Source: Nanobdellota archaeon (GTDB taxonomy: Archaea > Nanobdellota > Nanobdellia > Parvarchaeales > Parvarchaeaceae). Taken from it: 64,000 nt of DNA. Positions 34,374-43,454 of this stretch are shown piece after piece (the stretch's first letter is position 1; each line of letters opens with the position of its first letter). Under the pieces are notes generated by a model. It made no database searches. It worked only from the letters and a program-made list of their open reading frames with translations, and was not told the DNA's origin. The position numbers and the translations under genes were made by a program. The DNA lies in assembly GCA_021818905.1 (NCBI GenBank), contig JAKASS010000002.1, positions 1 through 64,000 of the forward strand, written 5' to 3'.

Positions 34374-34811
34374 CTATTTCTTTTTCTTTTCGTGCTTTGG
34401 TTCTTCCTGTGCATTGGAAGGAGAAACTTTTGGTAGTGGGATTACAGATGGTAACTGTAGCATTTTTGATAAGGATATTGCTTCTAATGTACTAATGTTT
34501 AAGCCTGCCTGGAGAACCTCTATATTTACGGATTCATCGCGCTTCTTAGGGTCTTGCCAATTTTCATATATCTCTTCAAGATTTTCTCCAGTGTAAACTA
34601 CAAAGCCTTGTATCAATATCCTACCAAGTTCGTCCGAGCCATTTCCATTAAACACAGCATCAAATTTGAAGTCAAATTTTAATAACTTTGCATTTTCAAC
34701 TTTTTCCACATTTTCTATACTTATTTTGGTCGATATACTCATCTGGGTTTCTGGAGAAATCATTTTTTCGCGCTTTGCATTAACACTTGTTATAAGATAG
34801 TTTATAATCAT
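34374..34811 (-). CDS. conserved-looking archaeal protein of unknown function
   Basis: This 145-residue protein is not firmly recognised. A beta-rich core (ISIENVEKVENAKLLKFDFK, then LGRILIQGFVVYTGENLEEI) is followed by a helix and the phrase LQLPSVIPLPKV and a Lys-rich tail. Strand order loosely recalls SecB-like proteins, a speculative link. No signal peptide is present. The start could be 34811 or the ATG at residue 17 (34763); a TATA-like ATTTAAATA region about 25 nt before 34811 favours the longer form. It lies 65 nt upstream of grpE on the same strand, which hints at a protein-quality role. Confidence 0.6.
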   Translation of the reverse strand: MIINYLITSVNAKREKMISPETQMSISTKISIENVEKVENAKLLKFDFKFDAVFNGNGSDELGRILIQGFVVYTGENLEEIYENWQDPKKRDESVNIEVLQAGLNISTLEAISLSKMLQLPSVIPLPKVSPSNAQEEPKHEKKKK

Positions 34812-34936
34812 TCAACTTTAATAAAATCTGTCTATTTAAATGTTTCTATAACTAAGACTAAAGATGGCCCTTTTATTGGTTTAACGGTATTTCAATAAAA
34901 CTCATAAAAGTCCATATTAACTAATAATTATAAGGT

Positions 34937-36826
34937 ATGGATAACAAATTACACGTTCTTTCAAAAAACGGGGCATTTTTATTTAGATTCAATGATGGTG
35001 AATTTGGATCAAAATGGTGCGGTTTATGGAAGAAGTCTACAAAATATTTTGATTATTTTGCGTTTAAAATAAATGGAGAATATTTAAATCCTGGAAACTT
35101 AAAATCTTTTGATTTTTATAATTCGCAATTAGCCAGGCATACTTTTTCATGTAAAAATCTAACCATAACCGAGGATGTTGTTTGTTTGGATGATGCTATA
35201 ATAATAACTATAAAATCTGATTTGAATTTTAGACTAGACGTGGAGGTGGGCGTTAATATAAGAGATAGATCAGAAAATTATACAAAAGGCAAAAGGTATG
35301 CTTTAAGCCAAGAAAATAAAAAATTAAGTGTCTCTTATGGTGCAAAAACTGCTTATATTATATTCGATACTGGCAGCTTTACAAAAAACGAATATTATGG
35401 CATACATTCACCAGGACAGTATTCTATAGAAAAGGGCTTTAGTAAATATCTTGACGACGGTTCTATAGAGAATAAATATGTACCGGGAACGATAGTCGCC
35501 GATATTCCCAAAAATGGCGAATTTAATCTAATCCTATCAATAAGAGATCTAGACAATGAAAGCATTCATAAGATTATAAAAAATAGCGTCTTTTCTGTTA
35601 AGCAATATGAAGAAATAATCAATAGCGTATGCAATTATTACGGCGATATAAATTTAATAAACAAAAATTTTTTAAAGGATATCTTAGATGCTACATATTC
35701 ATATGCTAACCTGATAGAAAAGGAGATTTATGCCGGGTTTCCTTACTTCAATGAATTTTGGACTAGAGATGCTCTTCTTGTTCTCCCGTCTTTCTTATCC
35801 TTGAATAACCCGATATTTGTAAAAGATATTCTCAAAAAGATCGCTTACAATAGTGGCAACATAGGAATTCCAAATGTTTTTGAAAGCAATCTCAAACCGC
35901 TTGATGCACCTGCTCTTTTCTTGATAACTTTGCATGAATATTTTATGTGGACAAACGATAAAGCGATTTTGCTAGAATTGGCTGATTTTATAAGAGGTCT
36001 AATAAAAAATGGACTTTCTTACCTAGAAAATGGACTAATACACGATAACGGAAGGGCATCTTGGATGGATTCTATAGACAGAGAATACTCTATAGAGGTA
36101 CAGGCTCTTTGGGAAAAGGCATTAAAAGATGGCGTAGATATCTTAAATTTTTTAGAAGATGACACAAGTGACCTGATAGCAATTGCAAGAAATTTACACA
36201 TTAGATTCTCTGCTTATAAGAGAGGCAGTTATTTCTCTGATCAGCTTGGCAAAGATATAAATTCCGGAAATCAAATAATCCCTGCATTTTTAAAAATAAT
36301 CGAAAACGATGACGCGAAAATAATATTAAAGAATGCTGAAGAAAAGCTTCTTTCGGAATTCGGGGTCTTAAGCGTTGCAAAAGATGACCCAACATATAAT
36401 TTTAATGGCTATCAAAATGGCGCGATTTGGCCATTGCTCACCGCTATGCTTGCTGGTGCAGCCTATTGGTATGGAAACGAAAACCTAGGCAAAAAGTGTC
36501 TTAGCATCCTAAGAGAGAAAAATCTTTCTGCTCAATGTTCTTCTAGAATAAATGAGATATTCCAACCGGATGGGATACCAAAGGGCTGTCCTTCCCAGGC
36601 GTGGTCAATAGGACTTATTCCTCAAATCTTAGACAAGCATGTCTTGGGAATAGGCATGGACGCCCCGCATAGGATGATAAAAATAAGGGCCCCAATAAAA
36701 GGAATTAAAGTCGAACGAATACTATTCGTAGAAAACCAAGAGATTAAATTGAGCTTTCTAGACGGGGCGGTTTTCTCAAATAAAGCTATTACTGAATCTG
36801 AGGACGGTTTTATTATAAGTTTTTAA
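34937..36826 (+). CDS. glycogen debranching enzyme-like amylo-alpha-1,6-glucosidase
   Basis: The protein (629 aa) has an N-terminal beta-rich domain (to about 240) and a C-terminal (alpha/alpha)6-barrel glucosidase domain. Recognisable phrases include AGFPYFNEFWTRDALLVLPS near 262-281, NGRASWMDSIDREYSIEVQA with catalytic-type acidic residues, FNGYQNGAIWPLLTAMLAGA, and PKGCPSQAWSIGLIPQIL. This matches archaeal glycogen debranching enzymes that hydrolyse alpha-1,6 branches after phosphorylase trimming. It is transcribed divergently from the 34374 gene. A second, shorter barrel protein is encoded at 45757. Confidence 0.85.
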   Translation: MDNKLHVLSKNGAFLFRFNDGEFGSKWCGLWKKSTKYFDYFAFKINGEYLNPGNLKSFDFYNSQLARHTFSCKNLTITEDVVCLDDAIIITIKSDLNFRLDVEVGVNIRDRSENYTKGKRYALSQENKKLSVSYGAKTAYIIFDTGSFTKNEYYGIHSPGQYSIEKGFSKYLDDGSIENKYVPGTIVADIPKNGEFNLILSIRDLDNESIHKIIKNSVFSVKQYEEIINSVCNYYGDINLINKNFLKDILDATYSYANLIEKEIYAGFPYFNEFWTRDALLVLPSFLSLNNPIFVKDILKKIAYNSGNIGIPNVFESNLKPLDAPALFLITLHEYFMWTNDKAILLELADFIRGLIKNGLSYLENGLIHDNGRASWMDSIDREYSIEVQALWEKALKDGVDILNFLEDDTSDLIAIARNLHIRFSAYKRGSYFSDQLGKDINSGNQIIPAFLKIIENDDAKIILKNAEEKLLSEFGVLSVAKDDPTYNFNGYQNGAIWPLLTAMLAGAAYWYGNENLGKKCLSILREKNLSAQCSSRINEIFQPDGIPKGCPSQAWSIGLIPQILDKHVLGIGMDAPHRMIKIRAPIKGIKVERILFVENQEIKLSFLDGAVFSNKAITESEDGFIISF

Positions 36827-37375
36827 TTACTGCTTTACTTTATTTAAAATACTTTTCAATTGTTTTGACAATTCATCGATGTCTAAATTGTTTAAAATAT
36901 AATAATCGGAGGTTGCTATAACATCTGCTATACCGTATTTAAGCTCCTGCGCTTCACGCCACTCAAATTCGCTGAATTCAGTAACATCACTAGAATTATG
37001 GCGCTTCTTTATCCTTTCAAATCTTATCCGTTTGTCTGTCATTATAGCGATAGAAACTGGGTGGTAGCCGTCTTTCTTTAGTCTCTCTATCTCTCCAATG
37101 TTTCTCACGCCATCTAATACGACCAAGTCACTAGTCTTGAATGCATTATCAATTTCTTTCTTTACAAGATTTAATACGTAGTATCTCGATATTTCTCTTA
37201 TCTTCAGAACATATTTTCTAAGGGAAACGTTATTTATCTCTAGACCTTTTTCGGTCATCTCTTTTCTAACTGCGTCTCCCATCCGTATGGATCTTAAACC
37301 TTCAGATTTAAGTAAATCTACGGCAGTAGATTTTCCGCTGCCTGGCATACCGGTTATTGCAATTACCAATTTCAT
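36827..37375 (-). CDS. P-loop nucleotide kinase, UPF0200-like
   Basis: The protein (182 aa) begins with Walker A ITGMPGSGKSTAVDLL at about 6-21. It has a kinase-like lid region around RIRFERIKKRHNSSDV and a Walker-B-type VVLDGVRNIGEIERLK. It resembles the UPF0200 family of archaeal AAA/nucleoside-kinase-like ATPases, whose substrate is not established; a role in nucleotide or coenzyme A metabolism has been considered for relatives. It overlaps the signal peptidase gene start/stop by 4 nt and is followed, tail to tail, by the debranching enzyme gene with no gap. Confidence 0.82.
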   Translation of the reverse strand: MKLVIAITGMPGSGKSTAVDLLKSEGLRSIRMGDAVRKEMTEKGLEINNVSLRKYVLKIREISRYYVLNLVKKEIDNAFKTSDLVVLDGVRNIGEIERLKKDGYHPVSIAIMTDKRIRFERIKKRHNSSDVTEFSEFEWREAQELKYGIADVIATSDYYILNNLDIDELSKQLKSILNKVKQ

Positions 37376-37950
37376 ATCAGACTACCTATGGAGTATAATA
37401 TATATTTAGGATATCCTAAGTAAGGCATCACAGTTTCAACTTCGCCAATTACTGCACTATATGGTATATCAATTTCAAATGGTAATGAAGCTGGATTTGC
37501 ATCGCCTTTGGTAGTATAATAATATGTATCGTTTACTATCGTTTCGTTTATTACTCTATGTATAATCTGTTCCGTAATGCCTTCGTAAGTGGCGGTGTAG
37601 ATTATAATGTCGCCTACTTTTATCTGATTAGCGGGCACCTTATATGCTATCACCAGTGATCCTATATTTATGCCATTTTGGAAAGGCCATGCACTTGTTA
37701 CTGAAGAATTAAAACCATTCTGAGTGAGCCATTCATAGTAGGTTAACTGTATAGTCGGCCCATTATGTTCCATGCTACCAGAAACGACCGCGCTTATATA
37801 AGAAACTGGCGTAAAGGCATAAACTGACGGCAAGGCTACGTAAACGAACAGCAAGTATATTATTACTATATATAAAATTATAGAATAATATTTTTCGCCG
37901 GAAAAAAGATCCTTTAGTAAAGCTTTTATTTTACTTCTCTTTTTTTTCAT
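37372..37950 (-). CDS. signal peptidase I, archaeal/ER type
   Basis: The protein (192 aa) has an N-terminal transmembrane helix (residues 21-45), the nucleophile Ser59 in AVVSGSMEHNG, and His131 in EQIIHRVINET, replacing the bacterial Lys as in Sec11-type peptidases. The acidic residue is in TTKGDANPA (Asp150). A C-terminal hydrophobic segment (YLGYPKYILYSIGSLI) may be a second anchor. It cleaves Sec signal peptides outside the membrane. Adjacent genes are rpoL and the UPF0200 kinase. It differs from the small S26 protease near sodN, which has a Lys dyad and no anchor. Confidence 0.9.
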   Translation of the reverse strand: MKKKRSKIKALLKDLFSGEKYYSIILYIVIIYLLFVYVALPSVYAFTPVSYISAVVSGSMEHNGPTIQLTYYEWLTQNGFNSSVTSAWPFQNGINIGSLVIAYKVPANQIKVGDIIIYTATYEGITEQIIHRVINETIVNDTYYYTTKGDANPASLPFEIDIPYSAVIGEVETVMPYLGYPKYILYSIGSLI

Positions 37951-37971
37951 ACCTTCTTATTGAATTTGGGA

Positions 37972-38244
37972 TTAGAATAATCCAAGTAACTGCTTCTTTG
38001 CAGTTTTAAGGTCTTCTTCTGTTTTTTCTAATACTTTCTTAAAAACTTTCTCGACGTCTTTTTCGTCTGTTTTTATCACGAATACTGAAGACTTGTCTAG
38101 CGGATGTTCTATAACAAACCCCGCAAAGCTTACTCCGGATACAGAATCTGCCTCTTCCTTGAGTAGATTTAAAACTGATTGCGAACCGCCTTTAACTCGG
38201 AACTTTATTGAAGAATCTGTCTTTTCCAAAACCTTAATTTCCAT
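37972..38244 (-). CDS. rpoL: RNA polymerase subunit L (Rpb11)
   Basis: The 90-residue protein matches archaeal RpoL: MEIKVLEKTDSSIKFRVKGG, SVLNLLKEEADSVSGVSF and FVIEHPLDKSSVFVIKT. The family pairs with RpoD (Rpb3) to nucleate polymerase assembly, using the alpha-like dimerisation fold. The usual HTLxN motif is replaced by SQSVLNLL, a divergence but with the fold pattern kept. A C-terminal helix rich in Lys/Glu closes it. It precedes the signal peptidase gene by 21 nt. Confidence 0.87.
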   Translation of the reverse strand: MEIKVLEKTDSSIKFRVKGGSQSVLNLLKEEADSVSGVSFAGFVIEHPLDKSSVFVIKTDEKDVEKVFKKVLEKTEEDLKTAKKQLLGLF

Positions 38245-38310
38245 CTATTTTATATGTCTTTATCCCTTTTTAATAGTTTCTCTATGATATTGATTTGTTT
38301 GCTTGAATTT

Positions 38311-40575
38311 TTATTCGCACTTAGTGTAACCACAATTTTTGCATATGTAACATCCATTTTCGAATATTAGCGTATGCTGTTGGCAAGATGGACATGTATT
38401 CGATTTTATGCTCGCATCTCCATCTATTGCACTATGCAGCGTTGCATTTGGCGAATTAACGTCTCTCTTCTTCATCACAAGTTCTATACTCTTGGCTATT
38501 GCATCTGGGACAGATAAAAGCTGTATTCCATTGAACCAGGTTGAATTACCGCCTTTTATCCCCCTAAGAGTCCTAACTATCCTAGCGGCATTTCCGCCGG
38601 ATTGTAAGTATACGCTTATTAAGCGACCTATCGCCTCGGTATAGCTCTTTTCAGTTTCTCCTGAGCGACCCATGCTTATGAAAACCTCTTTTATTTCGTC
38701 TTTTTCGTTTTTATTTATCGTTACATAAAGGTTGCCCTGTGGGGTTGGAAGTTTTATTGTCGTTCCAGTCATCATATATGGTCTTTCTTCTTCGACGGTT
38801 ATTTTTTCTTTGTCCTTTTCGATCTCATCTGTGGCCTTAAGAATATCCCGCTTAGAGCCCCCTCTGTACACCGTTATAGATTTGCAGCCCAGCTTCCAAG
38901 CATATAAGTATATCTTGTTAACGGTCTCTCTGTCTGCTGAACTCTCTAGATTTACAGTAGAAGATATGGAAGAGTCTATATGTTTTTGGATAGTTGCTTG
39001 CATCTTTACTCTGAAGAACGGGTCTATTTTGTGAGACACAATGAACTGGGGCGGCAGCGATTTCGTATCTTTTACCGCAAGAGTCTCCATATATGTTTTG
39101 ACAAACGGATCTGAAACTTCAAAATTCTCGGCAGAAAGCGATTCAGATCTTCTGATATAACTCAAAGCGTATATTGGTTCCACGCCGCCACTTACACCGG
39201 CCATCGTAGAAATGGAACCAGTTGGCGCTATTGTTAGAATACAACAGTTCCTCAAACCTACACTTGATATCTTCTTCTTCAAAGTTTCTGGAAGCCGTTT
39301 TACAAAATCTCTTTCTAAGTGTTTAGTTTTATTAAACCCCTTAAATGAACCTTTTATAGCTGCTATGTTAGAACTTTCATCATAAGCTATTTCTTTTATC
39401 CTCTTAAATAAATCGTCTGCAAATGCTATCGCTTCTTCTGAGTCGTATTTTATATTCATGTCTATGAACATGTTTGCTAGCCCCATAACGCCCAATCCTA
39501 TCCTCCTAGCGTACATCGTTTCCTCGGATTGGGACTTCAAAGCATGTCTTGAATAGCTATAATCTAGAACATTGTCCAAAAACCTTACTGCATATCGTAT
39601 CGCTTTTTCTAGATTTTCCCAATCAACCTTTGGATTTTTAGTAAATGACTGTAGAACAAATTTATTAAGGTTTATAGCACCTAAATCGCAGGCCCCATAA
39701 TTTTCTAAAGGCTGTTCTGCGCACGGGTTCGTAGAACGTACTACCATCTTTTCATCGTACTCTGTAGGCGATTCTCTTTTAATCCTGTCCCAGAACATTA
39801 TCCCTGGATCTCCAGTATTTAGTGCAGTATCTATAATTTTATTCCAAAGTTCTCTGGCATGTATCGTTTTTCTTTTTTCTACCTTATCATTCTTAAAATG
39901 AAGTTCGTAGTCATCGCCTCTTTCTACGGCCTGCATAAAATCATCATAAACCTTTACACTTATGTTTGCAAACCGTACACTTACTTTATCACTTTTTACT
40001 GTAACAAATTCCTCTATGTCTGGGTGATGGACGTCCATTGTTATCATTAAAGCCCCTCTTCTCCCAATTTGCCCTATTATTCCAGTGGTAACCGAATAAA
40101 GTTCCATGAACGAAACCGCGCCGGTTGTAAACCTTGCTGCATTATTTACGGGCGTGCCTTTTGGCCTAAGGACAGATATGTCGATTCCAACTCCGCCCCC
40201 GTAAGAATAAGTTTTTGCCATCTCCTTAGCACATTCATATATGCCTTCTATCGAATCTTCCTTTAGTGGCAGATAATAGCAATTTAAAAGAGAAACGTTT
40301 CTATTAGAACCTGCACCGAATAGGATTCTGCCGCCCGGCACAAATTTAAAATCCTCTAGCAACCAAGAAAATTTCTTTTCAAATTCTTTTTTCTTATCAT
40401 CTGAGTCTTCTACGCTTGCAATTGCTTTAGCGACACGTTTCCACATTTGGGCAGGTGTCTTTTCTAATGCTTTGCTGTCTAATGTTCCCAAAGCGTATTT
40501 CTCATAGAAGATTCTTGCTTGTAATTCATCATTTTTAAAAAAACCTAAAGTTTCTTTAGGCAACTCAATTGGCAT
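38311..40575 (-). CDS. nrdJ: adenosylcobalamin-dependent ribonucleotide reductase (class II)
   Basis: The 754-residue protein carries class II signatures: MWKRVAKAIASVEDSD near the start, GGRILFGAGSNRNVSLLNCY with the active-site Cys, YGGGVGIDISVLRPKGTPV, TNPCAEQPLENYGACDLGAI with the radical Cys, and IAPTGSISTMAGVSGGVEPI. The C-terminal zinc ribbon (CPSCQQHTLI, then CYICKNCGYTKCE) supplies the redox-active cysteines that re-reduce the enzyme. It makes dNTP precursors from ribonucleotides, needs coenzyme B12, and works with or without oxygen. No B12 synthesis genes are seen in the window. It is followed by the decayed gene and the 16S rRNA upstream on the same strand. Confidence 0.95.
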   Translation of the reverse strand: MPIELPKETLGFFKNDELQARIFYEKYALGTLDSKALEKTPAQMWKRVAKAIASVEDSDDKKKEFEKKFSWLLEDFKFVPGGRILFGAGSNRNVSLLNCYYLPLKEDSIEGIYECAKEMAKTYSYGGGVGIDISVLRPKGTPVNNAARFTTGAVSFMELYSVTTGIIGQIGRRGALMITMDVHHPDIEEFVTVKSDKVSVRFANISVKVYDDFMQAVERGDDYELHFKNDKVEKRKTIHARELWNKIIDTALNTGDPGIMFWDRIKRESPTEYDEKMVVRSTNPCAEQPLENYGACDLGAINLNKFVLQSFTKNPKVDWENLEKAIRYAVRFLDNVLDYSYSRHALKSQSEETMYARRIGLGVMGLANMFIDMNIKYDSEEAIAFADDLFKRIKEIAYDESSNIAAIKGSFKGFNKTKHLERDFVKRLPETLKKKISSVGLRNCCILTIAPTGSISTMAGVSGGVEPIYALSYIRRSESLSAENFEVSDPFVKTYMETLAVKDTKSLPPQFIVSHKIDPFFRVKMQATIQKHIDSSISSTVNLESSADRETVNKIYLYAWKLGCKSITVYRGGSKRDILKATDEIEKDKEKITVEEERPYMMTGTTIKLPTPQGNLYVTINKNEKDEIKEVFISMGRSGETEKSYTEAIGRLISVYLQSGGNAARIVRTLRGIKGGNSTWFNGIQLLSVPDAIAKSIELVMKKRDVNSPNATLHSAIDGDASIKSNTCPSCQQHTLIFENGCYICKNCGYTKCE

Positions 40576-40644
40576 TCATCCTCCTTATTATTTACAGTAA
40601 GTTGTTGGCTGTTTTTAAACCTAACTGAACAAAAATACAATAAT

Positions 40645-41156
40645 TTATTCTGTAATGTCTTCTAGCGATATAACTCTAATGCAGGTCGGTTTCACGGGGT
40701 CACGTGTTCTATAGCAACGAATCCTTTTATTCCATAGTTCATCTGAAATTTTCAGTCTGCAGAAGCTTATTATATTCTCTTCTGTTGGTTCTAAAGCAAA
40801 ATTGAGTTCAAAAAGTTCCTTAAAATATTCCTTATAAAATTTTGCTTTATCTTGATTTTTGGAATTCCGCGCGGCGAGTAGCGCTTGGTCAAAATCCTTT
40901 CTATTTGAGTGGCATCATCCAATTTTGCTTCTAAAAGCACAGTCTGATTGGTCCAGAATTCCTCCGAATAAATGCCATTGTTAATCAGTTTCTTAACGAG
41001 ACGTATTCCTTCGAGCGAGTTTAGACATACAAAATTTGGATTGCCTTTTATTCCGTAATATATATTTTACATATCTGTATAGACGGGCGGTTTTAAACCC
41101 TCACTTAAAATCGAGGAAAGGCATTGCCTTTTTGTTGCATGGTAATATGTTCCCAT
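40645..41156 (-). pseudogene. decayed gene of unknown family beside 16S rRNA
   Basis: Reading the minus strand in three frames recovers one plausible protein of about 170 residues. It begins MGTYYHATKKAMPF at 41156, then SILSEGLKPPVYTDM, NIYYGIKGNPNFVCLNSLEG, and further on SDELWNKRIRCYRTRDPVK with a TAA at 40645. A shift is needed near 41115, an in-frame TAA occurs at 41067-41069, and another shift lies near 40900. YHAT...ILSEGLKP recalls ADP-ribosyltransferase-like or toxin-like small proteins, but this is tentative. Three separate lesions make a true pseudogene likelier than sequencing error. It is transcribed in the same direction as the 16S gene. Confidence 0.65.
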
Positions 41157-41195
41157 ATTTTATTTACAGATAATTCTGATATAAAAAAGAACATG

Positions 41196-41213
41196 ATGAT
41201 GATACCGACGCAC
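41196..41213 (-). other. downstream arm of pre-16S processing stem
   Basis: In RNA sense this arm reads GUGCGUCGGUAUCAUCAU. It pairs over 18 positions (one G-U wobble) with the upstream arm at 42744-42761, about 30 nt beyond the mature 3' end, as in archaeal rRNA processing helices. Confidence 0.7.
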
Positions 41214-41242
41214 TTGAATATGACCTCACTGATTTTTAAAAA

Positions 41243-42742
41243 TAGGAGGTGATCCAGCCGCACGTTCCCGTACGGCTACCTTGTGGCGACTTAACCCTAC
41301 TCACTGAGTCTAGATTCGGTTATCATTAATACGACAGTCTCATCTAGATCCAACTTGTCTGGTTTGACGGGCAGTGTGTGCAAGGAGCAGGAAAGTATTC
41401 ACCGCGCTTTGTTGAAACGCGGTTACTACGGATTCCGCCTTCACGAGGCCGAGTTACAGACCTCGATTCGAACTAGGATAAAGATTGTAGGATTGGCTTC
41501 TCCTTTCGGAGTTGCTTCCCATTGCCTTTACCATTGCAATTCGCGTGTAGCCCAGAAGATTAGGGTCATACTGACCTACCGTCGCCCTCACCTTCCTCTT
41601 TCTTTCGAAAGCAGTCTCCATATTTTGCTCGTTCATAACGGATTACACGTTAGCAAATATGGAAGAGGGTCTTGTTAGTTACCCGACTTAACGGGACGTC
41701 TCAAGATACTAACTGATGATGGCCATGCAACACCTTTCAGCGTATTAGGCAAGTTCTTCAGACTGGCCTTCATCTTGCTGTCGCTTCTGGTAAGATTCCC
41801 GGAGTTGAATCCAATTGAACCGCAAATTTCACCCGTTTTTGTGCTCCCCCGCCAATTCCTTTAAGTTTCGACCTTGCGATTATACTCCCCAAGTGGCTTA
41901 CTTAACGCCTTCGCTGTCACACTGCATTTCCTCAAGGAAATGCAACGTATAGTAAGCAGCGTTTACTGCTAGGGCTACCCGGGTATCTAATCCGGTTCGT
42001 TCTCCTAGCCTTCGTCCCTCACCGTCAGGTCCGTTCTGGGAATGCGCCTTCGCCACTGGTGGTCTTTTCCAGATTAAAGGATTTTACTCCTACCTAGAAA
42101 GTTCCCATTCCCCCTCCCGGCCTCTAGTCTGAAAGTATTCATACCATATTGTCCAGTTAAACTGAACGATTTAAGCACGAACTATTCAAACCAGCTACGA
42201 ACGCTTTAGACTCAATAATAATGGTCACCACTCGAGCGACGGGTATTACCGCGGCTGCTGGCACCCGTTTGCCCCGCTCTTATTCGCCATGCCATTTAAA
42301 AACATGGCAAAAGTTCCTTCTTAAAAAGAAGAAACACTTGGGATCCCCCTATCACACTTTCGTGCATTGTAGAGTTTTCGGGACTGCTGCACACCGTAGC
42401 GCTAGGGTCCTTGTCTCAGTACCCTTCTTGGGGAAACCACTTCCATGGCCCCTACTGATTTTAGATTTGGTGAGCCGTTACCTCACCAACAGTCTAATCA
42501 GGCATAGACCGATCGTAATGCGATTTATAACGGTAATAGTCATAAACCTTTCACAATAAAATCGTTTCAGAAACTATTGCTATGGAGTATTAACCTCAGT
42601 TTCCCGAAGATATTCTCCTCATTACGGTACGTTATCTATGTGTTGCCTAAGCCGTACGCTATCAACCCTTACCGGGCAGATAAAACTTGCATGTCTCATT
42701 CGAATCCCAATAGCAGTGACCTCCAGCAGGATCAACTGGAAT
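41243..42742 (-). rRNA. 16S ribosomal RNA
   Basis: The minus strand is a full-length small-subunit rRNA of about 1500 nt without introns. The 5' end reads ATTCCAGTTGATCCTGC and the 3' end GGCTGGATCACCTCCT with the anti-Shine-Dalgarno. Conserved stretches include GTGCCAGCAGCCGCGGTAA (530 loop) and ATTAGATACCCGGGTAG (790 region). An archaeal 915-type stretch is also present. Near the 3' end CACACTGCCCGTC and AAGTCGCCACAAGG depart from the almost universal CACACCGCCCGTC and AAGTCGTAACAAGG. Exact ends are approximate. No tRNA-Ala, 23S or 5S follows within the window; nrdJ is 667 nt downstream. Confidence 0.98.
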
Positions 42743-42743
42743 T

Positions 42744-42761
42744 GTGCGTCGATATCATCAT
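42744..42761 (-). other. upstream arm of pre-16S processing stem
   Basis: In RNA sense the arm reads AUGAUGAUAUCGACGCAC, immediately before the 16S 5' end, and pairs fully with the arm at 41196-41213. It would hold the precursor ends together for endonuclease cleavage. Confidence 0.7.
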
Positions 42762-42923
42762 ACATGAATATGAATTCTTGCACTCATTTCTCTCATCTGC
42801 TTATTTCTAAGCATCGAACTTATTTGTAGTCTACTATATGAAAATCGCGTCTTCACAGCACCTTTTTAGGCACTCTGGCGCATCCGGGATATTGTAGACG
42901 ATTACTTATTGAGAACGAACAGC

Positions 42924-42931
42924 TTTAAATA
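42924..42931 (-). promoter_or_regulatory. TATA box of the 16S rRNA promoter
   Basis: The minus strand reads AAAAAAGTATTTAAAGC, a good purine-rich BRE plus TATA element. It implies a start near 42900 and a leader of about 155 nt before the mature 16S, within the 276-nt gene-free stretch 42743-43018. Nothing else is recognised in that stretch. Confidence 0.6.
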
Positions 42932-43018
42932 CTTTTTTGGGCAGTAAAATTTATTTTTGTTATAATATTATATGTTATACTCTAAGTTATCGCAGAAATA
43001 TTTTGTTATAAATGGGTC

Positions 43019-43354
43019 TCATTGCTCTTTAGATTCTGAGTTTGTATCTGTTGATTTATCCAAATCGTCACCTTCAATAACTTCTACATTTATTCTAAAT
43101 GGCTTTGAGCCAAAAGTTCCAAGTTCTGCTGAAGCATATGGCAAGGTGTAAGCGCCTGCCGCTTGTACCATATCTAAGTCGTAAGGCAATATTTTTGAAT
43201 AGCTTATTTTTTGTGAATACCCCTCTTGTATTCCACTCATAAGCGCATGCGATTTTTCAGTTTCTAAAATAGAGAAGCCAATTACAACTCTAGAAATGGT
43301 TTTTCCCAATTTACCTTCTAGCTTGTCTTTTCCCATATCGTACTTTATAGACAT
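43019..43354 (-). CDS. small protein of unknown function (111 aa)
   Basis: The 111-residue ORF is not recognised. It has a hydrophobic, mixed alpha/beta middle (LEGKLGKTISRVVIGFSILE; LPYDLDMVQAAGAYTLPYAS) and an acidic, Ser/Thr-rich tail that looks disordered (residues 98-111). No signal peptide, membrane helix or cofactor motif is visible. It is the first gene upstream of the 16S promoter on the same strand, with trmY divergent 100 nt away. The ATG at 43354 is the only reasonable start. A coding call is supported by its length and context rather than by homology. Confidence 0.55.
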   Translation of the reverse strand: MSIKYDMGKDKLEGKLGKTISRVVIGFSILETEKSHALMSGIQEGYSQKISYSKILPYDLDMVQAAGAYTLPYASAELGTFGSKPFRINVEVIEGDDLDKSTDTNSESKEQ

Positions 43355-43427
43355 TCATTGTTTATAAGTGTTTATTTTACAGTAGTTAATACAAAAATTA
43401 TGCTAATCTTTCATTTTTGGATAGTAT

Positions 43428-43435
43428 TTTATAAT
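43428..43435 (+). promoter_or_regulatory. TATA-like box for trmY
   Basis: TTTATAAT is centred about 24 nt before the ATG at 43455, consistent with a leaderless mRNA. Confidence 0.45.
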
Positions 43436-43454
43436 ACATTAACCGTAAATTTTA

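Noticed and set aside
41355-42829. Plus-strand ORFs of 60-112 codons inside the 16S region
   Set aside because: They are antisense to the 16S rRNA and are chance frames.
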